A stretch of DNA of 64,000 nt from an uncultured Pelagibacteraceae bacterium (GCA_902632315.1 CACPCD010000001.1:1-64000); one strand, 5' to 3'; counted from the stretch's first letter, positions 28,625 to 39,652 are shown. Numbers and translations are program-made. Notes: generated by a model not told the origin, from the sequence alone.

Positions 28625-29854
28625 CTAAACCAGATCAATTTTGATATGTCTTTTTTTTCCGATAGAAAGTTTTAAAAAATTATTTTTAAATAGATTAATT
28701 TGTATATTGAATTTATCATCTTTAATTATTTCATTATTTATTTTTATAGCATTACCTTTAATTAATCTGCGAATTTCACTTTTTGAATTTTCTAATTTTG
28801 AAATAATTACCAAGTCAATAATATTAAGATTATTATTTATTACATCCTCTTTAATTTGAATGGATGGTAAATTTGAACCAGAAGAATTATCAGAAAAAGC
28901 CTCTTTTGCAGCAGATGCCGCTGACTGTGCATCTTTTTTTCCATGAAGCATTTCAGTTGTTTTATTAGCTAGTAAAATTTTTAAATCATTAATATTATTT
29001 TGATCCAAACTATTTATCTCGTTATTGCTCAAGTCTGTAAAAAATTTTAAAAATCTTATTACATCTCGGTCATCTGTATTTCTCCAAAATTGCCAATAGT
29101 CATAAGATGATAAAAATTTCTTGTCGAGCCAGATTGCCCCATATTCAGTTTTACCCATTTTTGCTCCAGATGCTAAAGTTATAAGTGGTGTAGTTAATCC
29201 AAAAACATTTTTATTTGAATGTCTTTTGATTAACTCAACACCATTAATAATATTACCCCATTGATCTGATCCACCAATTTGTAAGATACATTCCTTTTTT
29301 TTATTTAATTCGAGAAAATCATAAGCTTGTAAAATCATATAATTGAACTCCATATAGCTTAAAGATTGCTCTCTCTCTAACCGAGTTTTGACACTATCAA
29401 AAGTAAGCATTTTATTTATAGTAAAATGTTTTCCAATATCTCTTAAAAAAGAAATATAATTCAAATTTTTAAGCCAAGAGTAATTATTTACAAATATTGG
29501 TTTTGTTTTTTTATCTTTTGTATCCAAAAATTTTTTCAATATTTTTTCAATATTTTTTGAATTTTTCTTTATATCTTTCTCACTTAAAATTTTTCTTGTT
29601 TTGTCTTTTCCAGAGGGGTCACCTATTCTTGTAGTTCCGTCACCCAAAAGAACGATTGGTTGATGACCATGTTTTTGAAATAATCGTAAACACATTATTT
29701 GTAATAAGCTGCCTACGTGTAAGCTTTCAGCTGTACAGTCGAATCCAATATAAGCTCGAATTCTTTTTTTATCTAATAAACCAGATAGGGCATTTTCATC
29801 TGTACATTGATAAAAAAAACCTCTTTCTTTAAATTCTTTTAAAAATTTATTCAT
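28625..29854 (-). CDS. tyrS: Tyrosyl-tRNA synthetase
   Basis: AYIGFDCTAESLHVGSLLQIMCL, GGSDQWGNIINGVELIKR, GAKMGKTEYGAIWLD (KMSKS-like); S4-like C-terminus; start at internal ATG MNKFLKEF. Confidence 0.95.
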   Translation of the reverse strand: MNKFLKEFKERGFFYQCTDENALSGLLDKKRIRAYIGFDCTAESLHVGSLLQIMCLRLFQKHGHQPIVLLGDGTTRIGDPSGKDKTRKILSEKDIKKNSKNIEKILKKFLDTKDKKTKPIFVNNYSWLKNLNYISFLRDIGKHFTINKMLTFDSVKTRLEREQSLSYMEFNYMILQAYDFLELNKKKECILQIGGSDQWGNIINGVELIKRHSNKNVFGLTTPLITLASGAKMGKTEYGAIWLDKKFLSSYDYWQFWRNTDDRDVIRFLKFFTDLSNNEINSLDQNNINDLKILLANKTTEMLHGKKDAQSAASAAKEAFSDNSSGSNLPSIQIKEDVINNNLNIIDLVIISKLENSKSEIRRLIKGNAIKINNEIIKDDKFNIQINLFKNNFLKLSIGKKRHIKIDLV

Positions 29855-29901
29855 AAGTTTATAGTTCCACAATATACAAAATTTATTAAAAAAAAATATT
29901 A

Positions 29902-31050
29902 ATGAAAAAAAAAGTGTATACAGCTATTGGTCTTATGACCGGAACCTCAATGGATGGGGTTGACTTATCTCTTATTAAATCAGATGGAAATAATGAATTT
30001 GAGAGTATTTTAGACAACTATTACGAGTTTAGCGATGAGATATACGAAAATCTTATTAAAATGAGAGAAAGAATTAGGTCTAAAACTGACCTGAGTAAAA
30101 ATTCTAAGGAATTAAATAAATTAGAACGAGAAATAACAATATTTCATAGCAAGATAATAAGTGAAATTTTAAAACAATATAATAATGAAGTTGATCTAAT
30201 AGGATTTCATGGCCAAACAATCTTTCATAATTCTAGAGAAAAAATTTCAAGACAATTAGGTGATGGAAATTTATTATCACAATTATCTAGAAAAATAGTA
30301 ATAAATAATTTTAGAGAAAAAGATTTGCAAAATGATGGCCAAGGAGCACCTTTAACTCCAATTTTTCACAAATTAATTTCAAATAAAATTTACAATGATA
30401 AGAAAATTAACTTCCCAATCAATGTTATAAATATAGGTGGTATTACAAATCTTACTTGTATCACAAATGATTCAAACTCCCTGGGATCTAATTTGATAGC
30501 TTATGATATTGGTCCAGGAAATTGTCTAATTGATGAGTGGGTTAGAAAAAATTCAAAAAAAAAATTCGATGAAAAAGGAAATATCGCTAAGTCTGGCAAC
30601 GTAAATGATTTAATTCTAAATCAAGCTATAGATAGTTTTTCATCGGAAAAATATGATAAATCTTTAGATGTAAACGATTTTGATTTATCTTTTGTGAGAG
30701 GCTTAAATCTAGAAGATGGTTGTGCAACACTTACTCATTTTACAGCTTATTTAATTTTTAAAGGAATCGAAAACATGATGAAAATTAATGAAAAAGATAA
30801 TGGAACCTTCTTACTATGTGGTGGAGGAAGAAAAAACGATTATTTGATAAATAATATTGAAAAATATATTTCTCATAAAAATATAGATCTTAAAAATATT
30901 GATGATTATGGGTTTGATGGAGATTTTATTGAGTCGCAATCCTTTGGTTACTTAGCGATTAGATCGTTTTTAGGATTGCCAATTTCTTTCCCGGATACTA
31001 CAAGATGTAAAACGCCAACGGTTGGTGGAAACATAAACAAAAACTTTTAA
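29902..31050 (+). CDS. anmK: Anhydro-N-acetylmuramic acid kinase
   Basis: AIGLMTGTSMDGVDLSLI, GFHGQTIFH, NIGGITNLT, DIGPGNCLID. Confidence 0.93.
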   Translation: MKKKVYTAIGLMTGTSMDGVDLSLIKSDGNNEFESILDNYYEFSDEIYENLIKMRERIRSKTDLSKNSKELNKLEREITIFHSKIISEILKQYNNEVDLIGFHGQTIFHNSREKISRQLGDGNLLSQLSRKIVINNFREKDLQNDGQGAPLTPIFHKLISNKIYNDKKINFPINVINIGGITNLTCITNDSNSLGSNLIAYDIGPGNCLIDEWVRKNSKKKFDEKGNIAKSGNVNDLILNQAIDSFSSEKYDKSLDVNDFDLSFVRGLNLEDGCATLTHFTAYLIFKGIENMMKINEKDNGTFLLCGGGRKNDYLINNIEKYISHKNIDLKNIDDYGFDGDFIESQSFGYLAIRSFLGLPISFPDTTRCKTPTVGGNINKNF

Positions 31051-31703
31051 TAAAGAGCAGTTTCTTTTTTAATATATTTATCTAAATTCTTTACTAATGC
31101 ATTTTCACTTTTAGAAAAAAAATGATTTGCCTCTGGAACTGATTGAAATTCAACTTTTATTCCTTTTTGTGCACTTAATCTTTTATCTAATTCATTTATG
31201 AATTCATTTGGAACTAGTTCATCTTTTTTTCCACAAATCATTAAGCCTGATGTTGGGCAAGGTGATAAAAATGAAAAATCATAAACATTTGGTTGGGGCG
31301 ATATAGCTATGAATCTATTTATTTCTGGTCTTCTCATTAATAATTGCATTGCAATTAATGAACCAAAAGAAAATCCTGAAACCCAGCATTGAGAATTATC
31401 AAAATTTTCTCTTTCTAGCCAATCTAGTGCAGCTGCAGCATCTGCAAGCTCTCCTTGTCCGTTATCAAATTCACCATCACTTTTTCCAACTCCCCTAAAA
31501 TTTACTCTGCAGACTGAAAAATCATTTTCCATAAAAGTATTAAAAGTTTCTACGACTACTTTATTATTCATAGTTCCTCCGTATTGAGGATGAGGTTGTA
31601 AGACTAAAGCTATAGGTGAGGTACTTTTTTTACTTTTAAAATATTTCGCTTCTAGTCTTCCAGCAGGACCTGGTATAAATATTTCTAAAATTTTGTTATC
31701 CAT
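31047..31703 (-). CDS. Alpha/beta hydrolase
   Basis: NFRGVGKSDGEFDNGQGELADAAAALDWLE, GFSFGS nucleophile elbow. Confidence 0.85.
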   Translation of the reverse strand: MDNKILEIFIPGPAGRLEAKYFKSKKSTSPIALVLQPHPQYGGTMNNKVVVETFNTFMENDFSVCRVNFRGVGKSDGEFDNGQGELADAAAALDWLERENFDNSQCWVSGFSFGSLIAMQLLMRRPEINRFIAISPQPNVYDFSFLSPCPTSGLMICGKKDELVPNEFINELDKRLSAQKGIKVEFQSVPEANHFFSKSENALVKNLDKYIKKETALY

Positions 31704-31707
31704 TATT

Positions 31708-31726
31708 GTTATTGATTATCATTCTC
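31708..31726. promoter_or_regulatory. Fur-box-like site in hydrolase/iscR divergent spacer (approximate bounds)
   Basis: Minus strand GAGAATGATAATCAATAAC, 16/19 to GATAATGATAATCATTATC by hand. Confidence 0.55.
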
Positions 31727-31787
31727 AAAAAAAAATTACATTTATCACAACTGCGTGACAATATGTTAGCTTTTTTTTACCCAGTAT

Positions 31788-31817
31788 ACTTGACTATTTT
31801 AGTCAGGTTTATATATA
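31788..31817 (+). promoter_or_regulatory. iscR-suf promoter with overlapping operator dyad
   Basis: ACTTGACT-atttt-AGTCAGGT dyad (one mismatch) containing -35-like TTGACT (31790-31795); -10-like TATATA (31812-31817), 16-nt spacer. Confidence 0.65.
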
Positions 31818-31837
31818 CCCTGTAAAATAAAGGTTTT

Positions 31838-32263
31838 ATGAAACTTACGACTAAAGGCAGATATGCGGTAATGGCTTTAGTAGATCTGGCAAGATTTAAT
31901 AATATCAATCCAGTTTCTCTTAGAGACATATCATTAAGACAAGGTATTTCCCTTGATTACTTAGAACAAATTTTTTCTAAACTAAGAAAAAAAGAAATTG
32001 TTCAAAGTGTTAGAGGTATCCAGGGAGGGTATATCTTAAACAAAAGGGCAAAAGAAATCAAACTTACAAATATTTTTGAGGCAGTTGATGAAAAAGTAAA
32101 AACTGTTCAATGTAAAAAAGAGTCTAAAAAAGGATGTAATGGCAGATCAACAAAATGTTTAACCCATAATTTGTGGGATGAGCTTGAAAATCACATAAAT
32201 ACTTTTTTTGACCAAAAAAGTTTAGAAGATCTTATTAAAGATAACATCGAAAGAAGAATTTAA
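31838..32263 (+). CDS. iscR: Rrf2 family regulator, IscR-like
   Basis: [20 protein letters not shown]; three Cys ([18 protein letters not shown]); directly upstream of suf genes. Confidence 0.88.
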   Translation: MKLTTKGRYAVMALVDLARFNNINPVSLRDISLRQGISLDYLEQIFSKLRKKEIVQSVRGIQGGYILNKRAKEIKLTNIFEAVDEKVKTVQCKKESKKGCNGRSTKCLTHNLWDELENHINTFFDQKSLEDLIKDNIERRI

Positions 32264-32267
32264 AAAA

Positions 32268-33710
32268 ATGGATACTAGAGAAAAAGATATAGAAAAATTA
32301 AAAGATTACAAATACGGTTTTACCACCGATATAGAGAATATTAGAGCTCCTAAAGGCCTAAATGAAGATGTGATCAAGTTTATTTCTAACATAAAAAAAG
32401 AACCGAAATGGATGTTAGACTTTAGATTAAAAGCCTATGAGCGATTAAAACTTTTAAAAGAACCTAATTGGCAAAAACCAAAATATCCTAAAATTGACTA
32501 TCAAGATTTATATTATTACTCAGCACCAAAAAGTATGAAAGATAAACCAAAAAGTTTAGATGAACTTGACCCTAAACTTTTAGAGACATATAAAAAACTT
32601 GGCATTCCACTACAAGAGCAAGCAAGACTAAATGGAATTGCCGTAGATGCTGTATTTGACTCTGTCTCAGTTGCAACTACTTTTAAAGGTGAATTGACTA
32701 AACATGGTATAATTTTTTGCTCAATGTCAGAAGCGATTCAAAAACATCCTGAGCTTGTAAAAAAATATTTAGGTACAGTAATTCCAGTAACTGATCATTT
32801 CTTTGCCACACTAAACTCCGCTGTTTTTACAGATGGTTCATTTGTTTATATTCCTGAGGGTGTTAAGTGCCCAATGGAACTATCGACTTATTTTAGAATA
32901 AACGCGTCAGAAACAGGACAGTTTGAAAGAACATTAATTATTGCTGATAAAGGAAGTTATGTTAGTTACCTCGAGGGATGTACTGCCCCAATGAGAGATG
33001 AAAATCAATTGCATGCAGCAAATGTTGAATTGATTGCTTTAGACGATGCAGAAATAAAATACTCAACTGTACAAAATTGGTACCCAGGTGATGAAAACGG
33101 TAAAGGAGGAATTTATAATTTTGTAACTAAAAGAGGACTATGCAAAGGAAAAAATTCTAAGATTTCTTGGACACAAGTTGAAACAGGTTCAGCTATAACT
33201 TGGAAATATCCAAGCTGTATATTAAAAGGTGACAATTCAATTGGTGAATTTTATTCTATAGCAATTACCAACAATCATCAAAAAGCAGATACTGGAACAA
33301 AGATGATTCATTTAGGAAAAAATACAAAAAGTAAAATTATATCTAAGGGTATAAGTGCTGGATTTTCTGATATGACTTACAGAGGTTTGGTAGATATTAA
33401 TTCAAAAGCAAAGAATTCAAGTAATTATACACAATGTGACTCTTTATTAATGGGAAATAAATGTGGTGCACACACAGTACCTTATATTAAAAACAAAAAT
33501 TTTGATTCAAATATTGCACACGAAGCTACGACATCAAAAATAAGTGAAGAACAACTACACTACTGTCAACAAAGAGGATTAAATCCAGAAGAAGCTGTAG
33601 GATTAATTGTTAATGGTTTTTGCAAGGAAGTGTTACAACAATTGCCAATGGAGTTTGCAGTAGAGGCTCAAAAACTTGTAGGTATTAGCTTAGAGGGGAG
33701 TGTTGGATAA
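32268..33710 (+). CDS. sufB: Fe-S cluster assembly protein SufB
   Basis: SufB motifs [43 protein letters not shown]. Confidence 0.96.
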   Translation: MDTREKDIEKLKDYKYGFTTDIENIRAPKGLNEDVIKFISNIKKEPKWMLDFRLKAYERLKLLKEPNWQKPKYPKIDYQDLYYYSAPKSMKDKPKSLDELDPKLLETYKKLGIPLQEQARLNGIAVDAVFDSVSVATTFKGELTKHGIIFCSMSEAIQKHPELVKKYLGTVIPVTDHFFATLNSAVFTDGSFVYIPEGVKCPMELSTYFRINASETGQFERTLIIADKGSYVSYLEGCTAPMRDENQLHAANVELIALDDAEIKYSTVQNWYPGDENGKGGIYNFVTKRGLCKGKNSKISWTQVETGSAITWKYPSCILKGDNSIGEFYSIAITNNHQKADTGTKMIHLGKNTKSKIISKGISAGFSDMTYRGLVDINSKAKNSSNYTQCDSLLMGNKCGAHTVPYIKNKNFDSNIAHEATTSKISEEQLHYCQQRGLNPEEAVGLIVNGFCKEVLQQLPMEFAVEAQKLVGISLEGSVG

Positions 33711-34444
33711 TGCTCAAGATTAATAATTTAAATGCAAACGTTGAAAATAAGTCAATATTAAAGGGATTTTCATTAAACATTAATCCTGGGGAAGTCCACG
33801 CAATTATGGGTCCAAACGGGTCAGGAAAAAGTACATTATCAAATATTTTATCAGGAAAAAAAGGGTACGAGGTATCAGGCGAAATCTTATTTGAAAATAA
33901 AAATTTATTTGACCTTGAGACTGAAGAAAGAGCACATAAAGGAATATTCTTAGCTTTTCAGTACCCATTAGAAATTCCAGGTGTAAATACAAATATATTT
34001 TTAAAAACATCTTTAAATGCAATTAGAAAAGCGCGAGGTGAAAAAGAATTAGACGCAATTGAATTTTTAAAACTTGTTAAAGAAAAAGCTAAAGAATTAA
34101 AATTTGATGAAGAAAAACTCAATAGACAATTAAATGTTGGGTTTTCTGGTGGAGAAAAAAAGAAAAATGAAATTTTACAAATGTCAATGTTGGCACCAAA
34201 ATTATCTATTTTAGATGAGACAGACTCAGGCTTAGACATAGATGCGCTAAAAATAGTTGCAGATGGAGTTAATACTTTAAGAAATAAAAATAATTCTTTT
34301 TTAATAATAACCCATTATCAAAGATTATTAGATTACATTAAACCAGATTTTGTTCATGTCTTAATGAATGGAAAAATAATTAGATCTGGTGGTCCAGAAT
34401 TAGCGATTGAATTAGAAAAAAAAGGATACGAAAGTTTTAATTAA
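33710..34444 (+). CDS. sufC: Fe-S cluster assembly ATPase SufC
   Basis: IMGPNGSGKSTLSNILSG, NVGFSGGEKKKNEILQM. Confidence 0.96.
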   Translation: MLKINNLNANVENKSILKGFSLNINPGEVHAIMGPNGSGKSTLSNILSGKKGYEVSGEILFENKNLFDLETEERAHKGIFLAFQYPLEIPGVNTNIFLKTSLNAIRKARGEKELDAIEFLKLVKEKAKELKFDEEKLNRQLNVGFSGGEKKKNEILQMSMLAPKLSILDETDSGLDIDALKIVADGVNTLRNKNNSFLIITHYQRLLDYIKPDFVHVLMNGKIIRSGGPELAIELEKKGYESFN

Positions 34445-35692
34445 ATGAGTGAACAACTACAGTCAGATTTTGATAAAATAATGAAAAATTCAAAGATTTC
34501 TGAGGAAGAAATTTTAGTCAAGAAAAATTTTTTAAATAAGTTTATCAAAAGCGGTTTTCCAAATAGAAAACAAGAAGATTGGAAGTTTTTAGATATTAGT
34601 CAAATCATCAAAAAAAATATTAGTGATCTAAGTTTCTTTAATGATTATTCACAACCAAATATAATTGATCCCTTTATTTTTATAGATAGTTTAGAGCATA
34701 ATAAAATTATCTTTATAAATGGAAGAATTGAAAAATTTGATTTTAGTTATGAGGATCAAAATAAAATTAAAATTAAAGATGAAATTGGAAAAGATATTTC
34801 ATTCAATTATGAGAACTCATTAATTGATCTTAATAACGCATTTGCACATAAAGTTTTTAAAATTTCAATTAAAAAAGATTATTCTTTAAAGAAGCCTCTG
34901 ATAATTTATCACTCAACTAATGATAAAATAAAGTCAACAAATATTAATTTGAGATTAGACTTCGAATTAGGTGAAAATAGTTGTTTAAGGCTTATTGATT
35001 TTTTTAATAACAGTAAAGCAAAAAACTTTATAAATATTTTTTATAACTTTAATTTAAATAAAGGCTCAATTTTAAAAAATTTTAAAATTGACAAATTTAA
35101 AAGTGATAATCTAAAATATTCTTTCAATAATATTGAACAAGATATTAGCAGTATTTCTGAAACATTTATATTATCGGCTGGCTCAAATTATTTCAAAAAT
35201 GAAATTAATTGTAATTTAAATGGTGAATATTCTTCTGCTTTTATTAATGGAGTTTTCTCACTAAAGGAAAATCAACAGCATGAAATTAGAACTACAATAA
35301 ATCATTTAGTTGAAAACACTAAAAGTTATCAGCTTATCAAAAGTGTTCTTGGAAAAAACTCAAAATCTGCATATCAAGGAAGAATATTTGTTGACTCAAA
35401 AGCTCAAAAAACTGATGGATATCAACTGAGCAAAGCAATACTATTAGATGAAACATCAGAATTTAATGCAAAACCAGAGTTAGAAATTTACGCTGACGAT
35501 GTAAAATGTTCACATGGTTCAGCATCTGGAAGTTTAAATGAAGACTCAATTTTTTATTTAATGTCTCGTGGTTTAAATTACCAGCAATCTAAGGAACTTT
35601 TGATAAATGGTTTTTTATTAGATGTTGTTGAAAAGATTACAGAAGCTGAAATAAAAAAATTAATCAAAAATATTATTGGATTAAAAGAATGA
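34445..35692 (+). CDS. sufD: Fe-S cluster assembly protein SufD
   Basis: C-terminal KPELEIYADDVKCSHGSASGSLNEDSIFYLMSRGL. Confidence 0.93.
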   Translation: MSEQLQSDFDKIMKNSKISEEEILVKKNFLNKFIKSGFPNRKQEDWKFLDISQIIKKNISDLSFFNDYSQPNIIDPFIFIDSLEHNKIIFINGRIEKFDFSYEDQNKIKIKDEIGKDISFNYENSLIDLNNAFAHKVFKISIKKDYSLKKPLIIYHSTNDKIKSTNINLRLDFELGENSCLRLIDFFNNSKAKNFINIFYNFNLNKGSILKNFKIDKFKSDNLKYSFNNIEQDISSISETFILSAGSNYFKNEINCNLNGEYSSAFINGVFSLKENQQHEIRTTINHLVENTKSYQLIKSVLGKNSKSAYQGRIFVDSKAQKTDGYQLSKAILLDETSEFNAKPELEIYADDVKCSHGSASGSLNEDSIFYLMSRGLNYQQSKELLINGFLLDVVEKITEAEIKKLIKNIIGLKE

Positions 35693-36909
35693 ATATAGAC
35701 AACATTAAAAAAGAATTTCCAATATTTGACGAAAAAATTCAGAATAATGATTTGGTTTACCTAGATAGCGCTAATTCATCTCAAAAACCTAAAGTAGTTT
35801 TGGATAGAATTAATGATTTTTATTCTAAACAATTTTCAAATGTAGGCAGAAGTATTCATTATTTAGCCGTTGCAGCTACTAATTTGTATGAAAATACAAG
35901 GATTTCTGTTCAAAAATATATAAATGCGAAAGATAAAAATGAAATCGTATTTACTAAGGGTGCAACAGAGGCTTTAAATTTAGTTGCTAATACTTTGGGT
36001 CAAGCGATCTTAGAACCAAATGATGAAATTTTAATTACAGAATTAGAACATCATTCAAATTATGTTCCGTGGCATTTTTTGAGAAAATCAAAAAATATTA
36101 AAATAAAGTTTGCAGAGATTAATGAAGATGGGGATATCCCTATTGAAAATATAGAGAAAGAAATTACAAACAAAACAAAAGTAATAGCTATAACCCATTT
36201 ATCTAACGTAACTGGTGCAGTTTTACCAATAAAAGAGATAACTCAATTAGCTCACTCAAAAGGTATTGTTGTTGTTGTAGATGGATGCCAGGGTGGACCA
36301 CATTTAAAATTAGATATGCAAGACTTAGATTGTGATTTTTATGCTATTTCATGCCATAAAATGTATGGACCAACAGGACTTGGTGTTTTATACGGAAAAA
36401 AAAAATGGTTAGAGCAACTTCCACCATACCAAGGAGGTGGAGGGATGATAAATGAAGTAAAAAAAGATAGAATTTCTTATGGTGAACTTCCAAACAAATA
36501 TGAAGCTGGAACAATGGCTACAGCTCAAGTAATTGCTTTCGATCAATCAATTAAATTTTTAGAAAGTATTGGAATTGAAAATATAATTAAACATGAAAAG
36601 GAATTAATAGAATACGGGCAAGAAGTTTTACAAAAGAATAATTCTGTGAAACTAATAGGAAATCCTAAAGAGCGTGGTGGAGTATTATCTTTTACTGTTG
36701 AAGGAGTTCATCCCCATGATATTGCAACAATCTTAGATGAAACTGGAGTTGCTATAAGAGCTGGTCATCACTGTTGTCAAATACTTCATGATAAATTAGG
36801 TATTTCTGCAAGTGCAAGAGCATCTCTAGGAGTTTATAACTCTAAAGATGATTTAGACAAATTAAATGATGGAATTAATAATTGTAAAAAAATTTTTGAT
36901 CTTAAATGA
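35689..36909 (+). CDS. sufS: Cysteine desulfurase SufS
   Basis: ELEHHSNYVPWH, SCHKMYGPTGLGVLYG, AIRAGHHCCQ. Confidence 0.96.
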   Translation: MNIDNIKKEFPIFDEKIQNNDLVYLDSANSSQKPKVVLDRINDFYSKQFSNVGRSIHYLAVAATNLYENTRISVQKYINAKDKNEIVFTKGATEALNLVANTLGQAILEPNDEILITELEHHSNYVPWHFLRKSKNIKIKFAEINEDGDIPIENIEKEITNKTKVIAITHLSNVTGAVLPIKEITQLAHSKGIVVVVDGCQGGPHLKLDMQDLDCDFYAISCHKMYGPTGLGVLYGKKKWLEQLPPYQGGGGMINEVKKDRISYGELPNKYEAGTMATAQVIAFDQSIKFLESIGIENIIKHEKELIEYGQEVLQKNNSVKLIGNPKERGGVLSFTVEGVHPHDIATILDETGVAIRAGHHCCQILHDKLGISASARASLGVYNSKDDLDKLNDGINNCKKIFDLK

Positions 36910-37370
36910 ACTTAAAAGAATTATATCAAGAAATAATCTTAGAACATGGAAAGAATCCTAGAAATTTAGGAAAAACAGAAAATTTTAATAAAGATGCGAA
37001 GGGCAATAATCCTTTGTGTGGTGACAATGTTCATGTTTATTTAAAACTTAATGAACAAAGAAAAGTTGAAGATATATCATTCGAAGGCAGTGGTTGTGCT
37101 ATTTCAATGGCGTCAGCTTCAATTATGACTGATTTAATCAAAGGAAAAAGTGATAATGAAGCTAAGGAAATAATAGAAGATTTTTTAGGAATGATAAAAG
37201 AAAATCCAGAATTAAAAACTAATTTGTTAAAAGAAGATGATAAAACAAAGCTAATGTGTTTATCTGGTGTTAAGCAATATCCAATGAGAGTTAAATGTGC
37301 TACTTTATCCTGGCATACTTTAGTTTCTGCAATGGAGAATGATGGAAAAGAAGTAAGCACAGAAAGTTGA
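36906..37370 (+). CDS. sufU: SufU-type Fe-S scaffold
   Basis: NPLCGDNVHVYLKL, EGSGCAISMASASIMTDLIKGK, KCATLSWHTL. Confidence 0.9.
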   Translation: MNLKELYQEIILEHGKNPRNLGKTENFNKDAKGNNPLCGDNVHVYLKLNEQRKVEDISFEGSGCAISMASASIMTDLIKGKSDNEAKEIIEDFLGMIKENPELKTNLLKEDDKTKLMCLSGVKQYPMRVKCATLSWHTLVSAMENDGKEVSTES

Positions 37371-37376
37371 AATATT

Positions 37377-37673
37377 ATGGATGTCAAAGAAAAAATTATT
37401 GAGGAAATTAGAAAAATTTATGATCCAGAATTACCAGTGAACATTTATGATCTAGGTTTGATATATGATGTTAAGATAAATGATCGAAAAGCTGAAATCA
37501 AAATGACATTAACTACACCTAATTGTCCTGTTGCTGAAAGTTTACCTAAAGAAGTTAAAGAGGGAGCAATGCAAGTGGATGGTATAGATGAAGTTGATTT
37601 ACAATTAGTTTGGGATCCTCCTTGGAATAAAGATATGATGTCAGATGCAGCAAAATTGGAGTTAAATTTATAA
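37377..37673 (+). CDS. sufT: SufT / MIP18 (DUF59) family protein
   Basis: IRKIYDPELPVNIYDLGLIYDV, LTTPNCPVAESLP. Confidence 0.9.
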   Translation: MDVKEKIIEEIRKIYDPELPVNIYDLGLIYDVKINDRKAEIKMTLTTPNCPVAESLPKEVKEGAMQVDGIDEVDLQLVWDPPWNKDMMSDAAKLELNL

Positions 37674-38008
37674 TGAGCCAAATAATTAAGGTAAGTGAAA
37701 ATGCAGCTATTAAGATTAAAGAAATAATGTCTAAAGCTGAAAATGATGCTACAGGTGTAAGAGTATCTGTTAAATCGGGAGGTTGTGCTGGAATGTCTTA
37801 CGTAATGGAATACTCTAATAAACCTAACCCAACCGATGAAATAGTTGAGGATAAAGGAGTAAAAGTTTTTGTTGATTCAGCTGCCGTGATGTACTTGCTG
37901 GGTACAGAAATGGACTATAAAAAAGAGGAGTTTTCCTCGAGTTTTGTGTTCAATAACCCTAATGAAACCGAGAGATGTGGTTGCGGTGAGTCCTTTAAAA
38001 TTGATTAA
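37673..38008 (+). CDS. sufA: A-type Fe-S carrier (SufA/IscA family)
   Basis: VSVKSGGCAGMSYVMEY and terminal CGCGESF. Confidence 0.92.
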   Translation: MSQIIKVSENAAIKIKEIMSKAENDATGVRVSVKSGGCAGMSYVMEYSNKPNPTDEIVEDKGVKVFVDSAAVMYLLGTEMDYKKEEFSSSFVFNNPNETERCGCGESFKID

Positions 38009-38039
38009 TTTATAGTATCCTAATAGTTGCATATCAGTA

Positions 38040-38068
38040 TTGCATAATATGCATATCTAGTGTATAAG
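38040..38068 (+). promoter_or_regulatory. Promoter-like site with TGCATA dyad
   Basis: -35-like TTGCAT 38040-38045, 17-nt spacer, -10-like TATAAG 38063-38068; perfect dyad TGCATA-A-TATGCA 38041-38053. Confidence 0.5.
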
Positions 38069-38074
38069 ATTCTC

Positions 38075-38245
38075 ATGAATAAATTTGAATTTAAAAATCT
38101 TGTAAAGGGACTTAAAAATTCTTTAAAAGAAAAAAAATTTTTTAAAGATTTACGTAAGGAAGTCGAAACCGGTGCTAATGGTACACAAGATTATGTTGTA
38201 AAAAAAGGTATCAACAAAGATACAGTTGCTACAACAAGACAATAA
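38075..38245 (+). CDS. Small conserved-looking hypothetical protein (56 aa)
   Basis: MNKFEFKNLVKGLKNSLKEKKFFKDLRKEVETGANGTQDYVVKKGINKDTVATTRQ; own promoter-like sequence. Confidence 0.55.
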   Translation: MNKFEFKNLVKGLKNSLKEKKFFKDLRKEVETGANGTQDYVVKKGINKDTVATTRQ

Positions 38246-39652
38246 TTAACTACTGTAATACATCTCAAACTCTACTGGATGAGGTGCATGTTCAAATTTG
38301 TGAATTTCCTCAAATTTTAGTGCAATGTAAGCATCAATTTGATCGTCAGTAAATACTCCACCTTGAGTTAGAAATTCTCTATCTTTATCTAAACTTTCCA
38401 TAGCCTCTCTTAAAGAGCCACAAACAGTTGGAATAGCTTTCACTTCTTCTGGCGGAAGATCATATAGATCTTTATCAAATGACTCACCAGGATGTATCTT
38501 ATTTTTAATTCCATCTAATCCTGCCATCAACATTGCAGCAAATGTAAGATAAGGGTTTCCTGATGCATCTGGAAATCTTATTTCACATCTTGCACCTTTT
38601 TTACTTAGAGTAATTGGTATTCTACAAGATGCTGATCTGTTTCTTGCAGAATAAGCAAGCAAAACTGGAGCTTCAAAACCAGGTACTAATCTTTTATAAC
38701 TGTTTGTTGTTGAGTTAGCAAAGGCATTTATTGCTTTAGCATGTTTTAAAATTCCACCAATATAATGCAGTGCTGTTTCAGATAAACCAGCATAGGCATC
38801 TCCAGAAAATACAGGCGTGTTACCTTTCCAAATTGATTGGTGTATGTGCATTCCTGAACCATTGTCACCGGCAACCGGTTTTGGCATGAAAGTTGCTGTT
38901 TTTCCAAAAGAGTGTGTAACCATTTGCACTACATATTTGTAAAGTTGTACATTATCAGCTTGATCTACCAATGTTCCAAAATACATACCAAGCTCATGTT
39001 GACTTGGTGCAACTTCGTGATGGTGTTTTTCTACTTTAATTCCAACTTCTTTTAAATTTTTAAGATATTCTCCTCGCATGTCCTGCTCGCTGTCAACGGG
39101 TGGAACAGGAAAATAACCACCTTTTACCGGAGGTCTATGACCCATATTTCCATTTTCGTATTCTTTGCCTGAATTATATGGACCTTCTTTACTATCGATT
39201 TTAAATCCACATTCATTCATATCATTTTTAATTCTTACATCATCAAAAACAAAAAATTCTGGTTCTGGACCAAAAAATGCTTTATCACCAATTTTTGAAG
39301 ATTTTAAATATTCCTCTGCTTTTTTAGCAATACCTCTTGGATCTCTCTCATAAGGAGTTTTTTTAATTGCATCTAAAATATCACAAAATAAAACAACTGT
39401 GTTATGAGATGTAAAGGGATCTAAAAAAAATCTTGAAGGATCAGGCTTTAAAATCATATCTGACTCGTTTATAGCTTTCCAACCTGCAATAGAGGAACCA
39501 TCAAAGAAAACACCATCATTTAGCATATCTTCATCCACAACAGAAGTATCCATTGTTAAATGTTGAAGCTTACCTCTAGGATCTGTGAACCTTAAATCTA
39601 CGAATTCTGCTTCTTTGTCTTTTATAAACTTTAAAACATCTTTAATACTCAT
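38246..39652 (-). CDS. glnA: Glutamine synthetase type I
   Basis: [56 protein letters not shown]. Confidence 0.97.
   Translation of the reverse strand: MSIKDVLKFIKDKEAEFVDLRFTDPRGKLQHLTMDTSVVDEDMLNDGVFFDGSSIAGWKAINESDMILKPDPSRFFLDPFTSHNTVVLFCDILDAIKKTPYERDPRGIAKKAEEYLKSSKIGDKAFFGPEPEFFVFDDVRIKNDMNECGFKIDSKEGPYNSGKEYENGNMGHRPPVKGGYFPVPPVDSEQDMRGEYLKNLKEVGIKVEKHHHEVAPSQHELGMYFGTLVDQADNVQLYKYVVQMVTHSFGKTATFMPKPVAGDNGSGMHIHQSIWKGNTPVFSGDAYAGLSETALHYIGGILKHAKAINAFANSTTNSYKRLVPGFEAPVLLAYSARNRSASCRIPITLSKKGARCEIRFPDASGNPYLTFAAMLMAGLDGIKNKIHPGESFDKDLYDLPPEEVKAIPTVCGSLREAMESLDKDREFLTQGGVFTDDQIDAYIALKFEEIHKFEHAPHPVEFEMYYSS

Noticed and set aside
33804-34239. Overlapping minus-strand ORFs inside sufC
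   Set aside because: Phe/Ser-rich antisense frames typical of AT-rich genomes
37037-37681. Minus-strand ORFs 37037..37387 and 37445..37681
   Set aside because: Antisense to sufU and sufT, which have clear motifs
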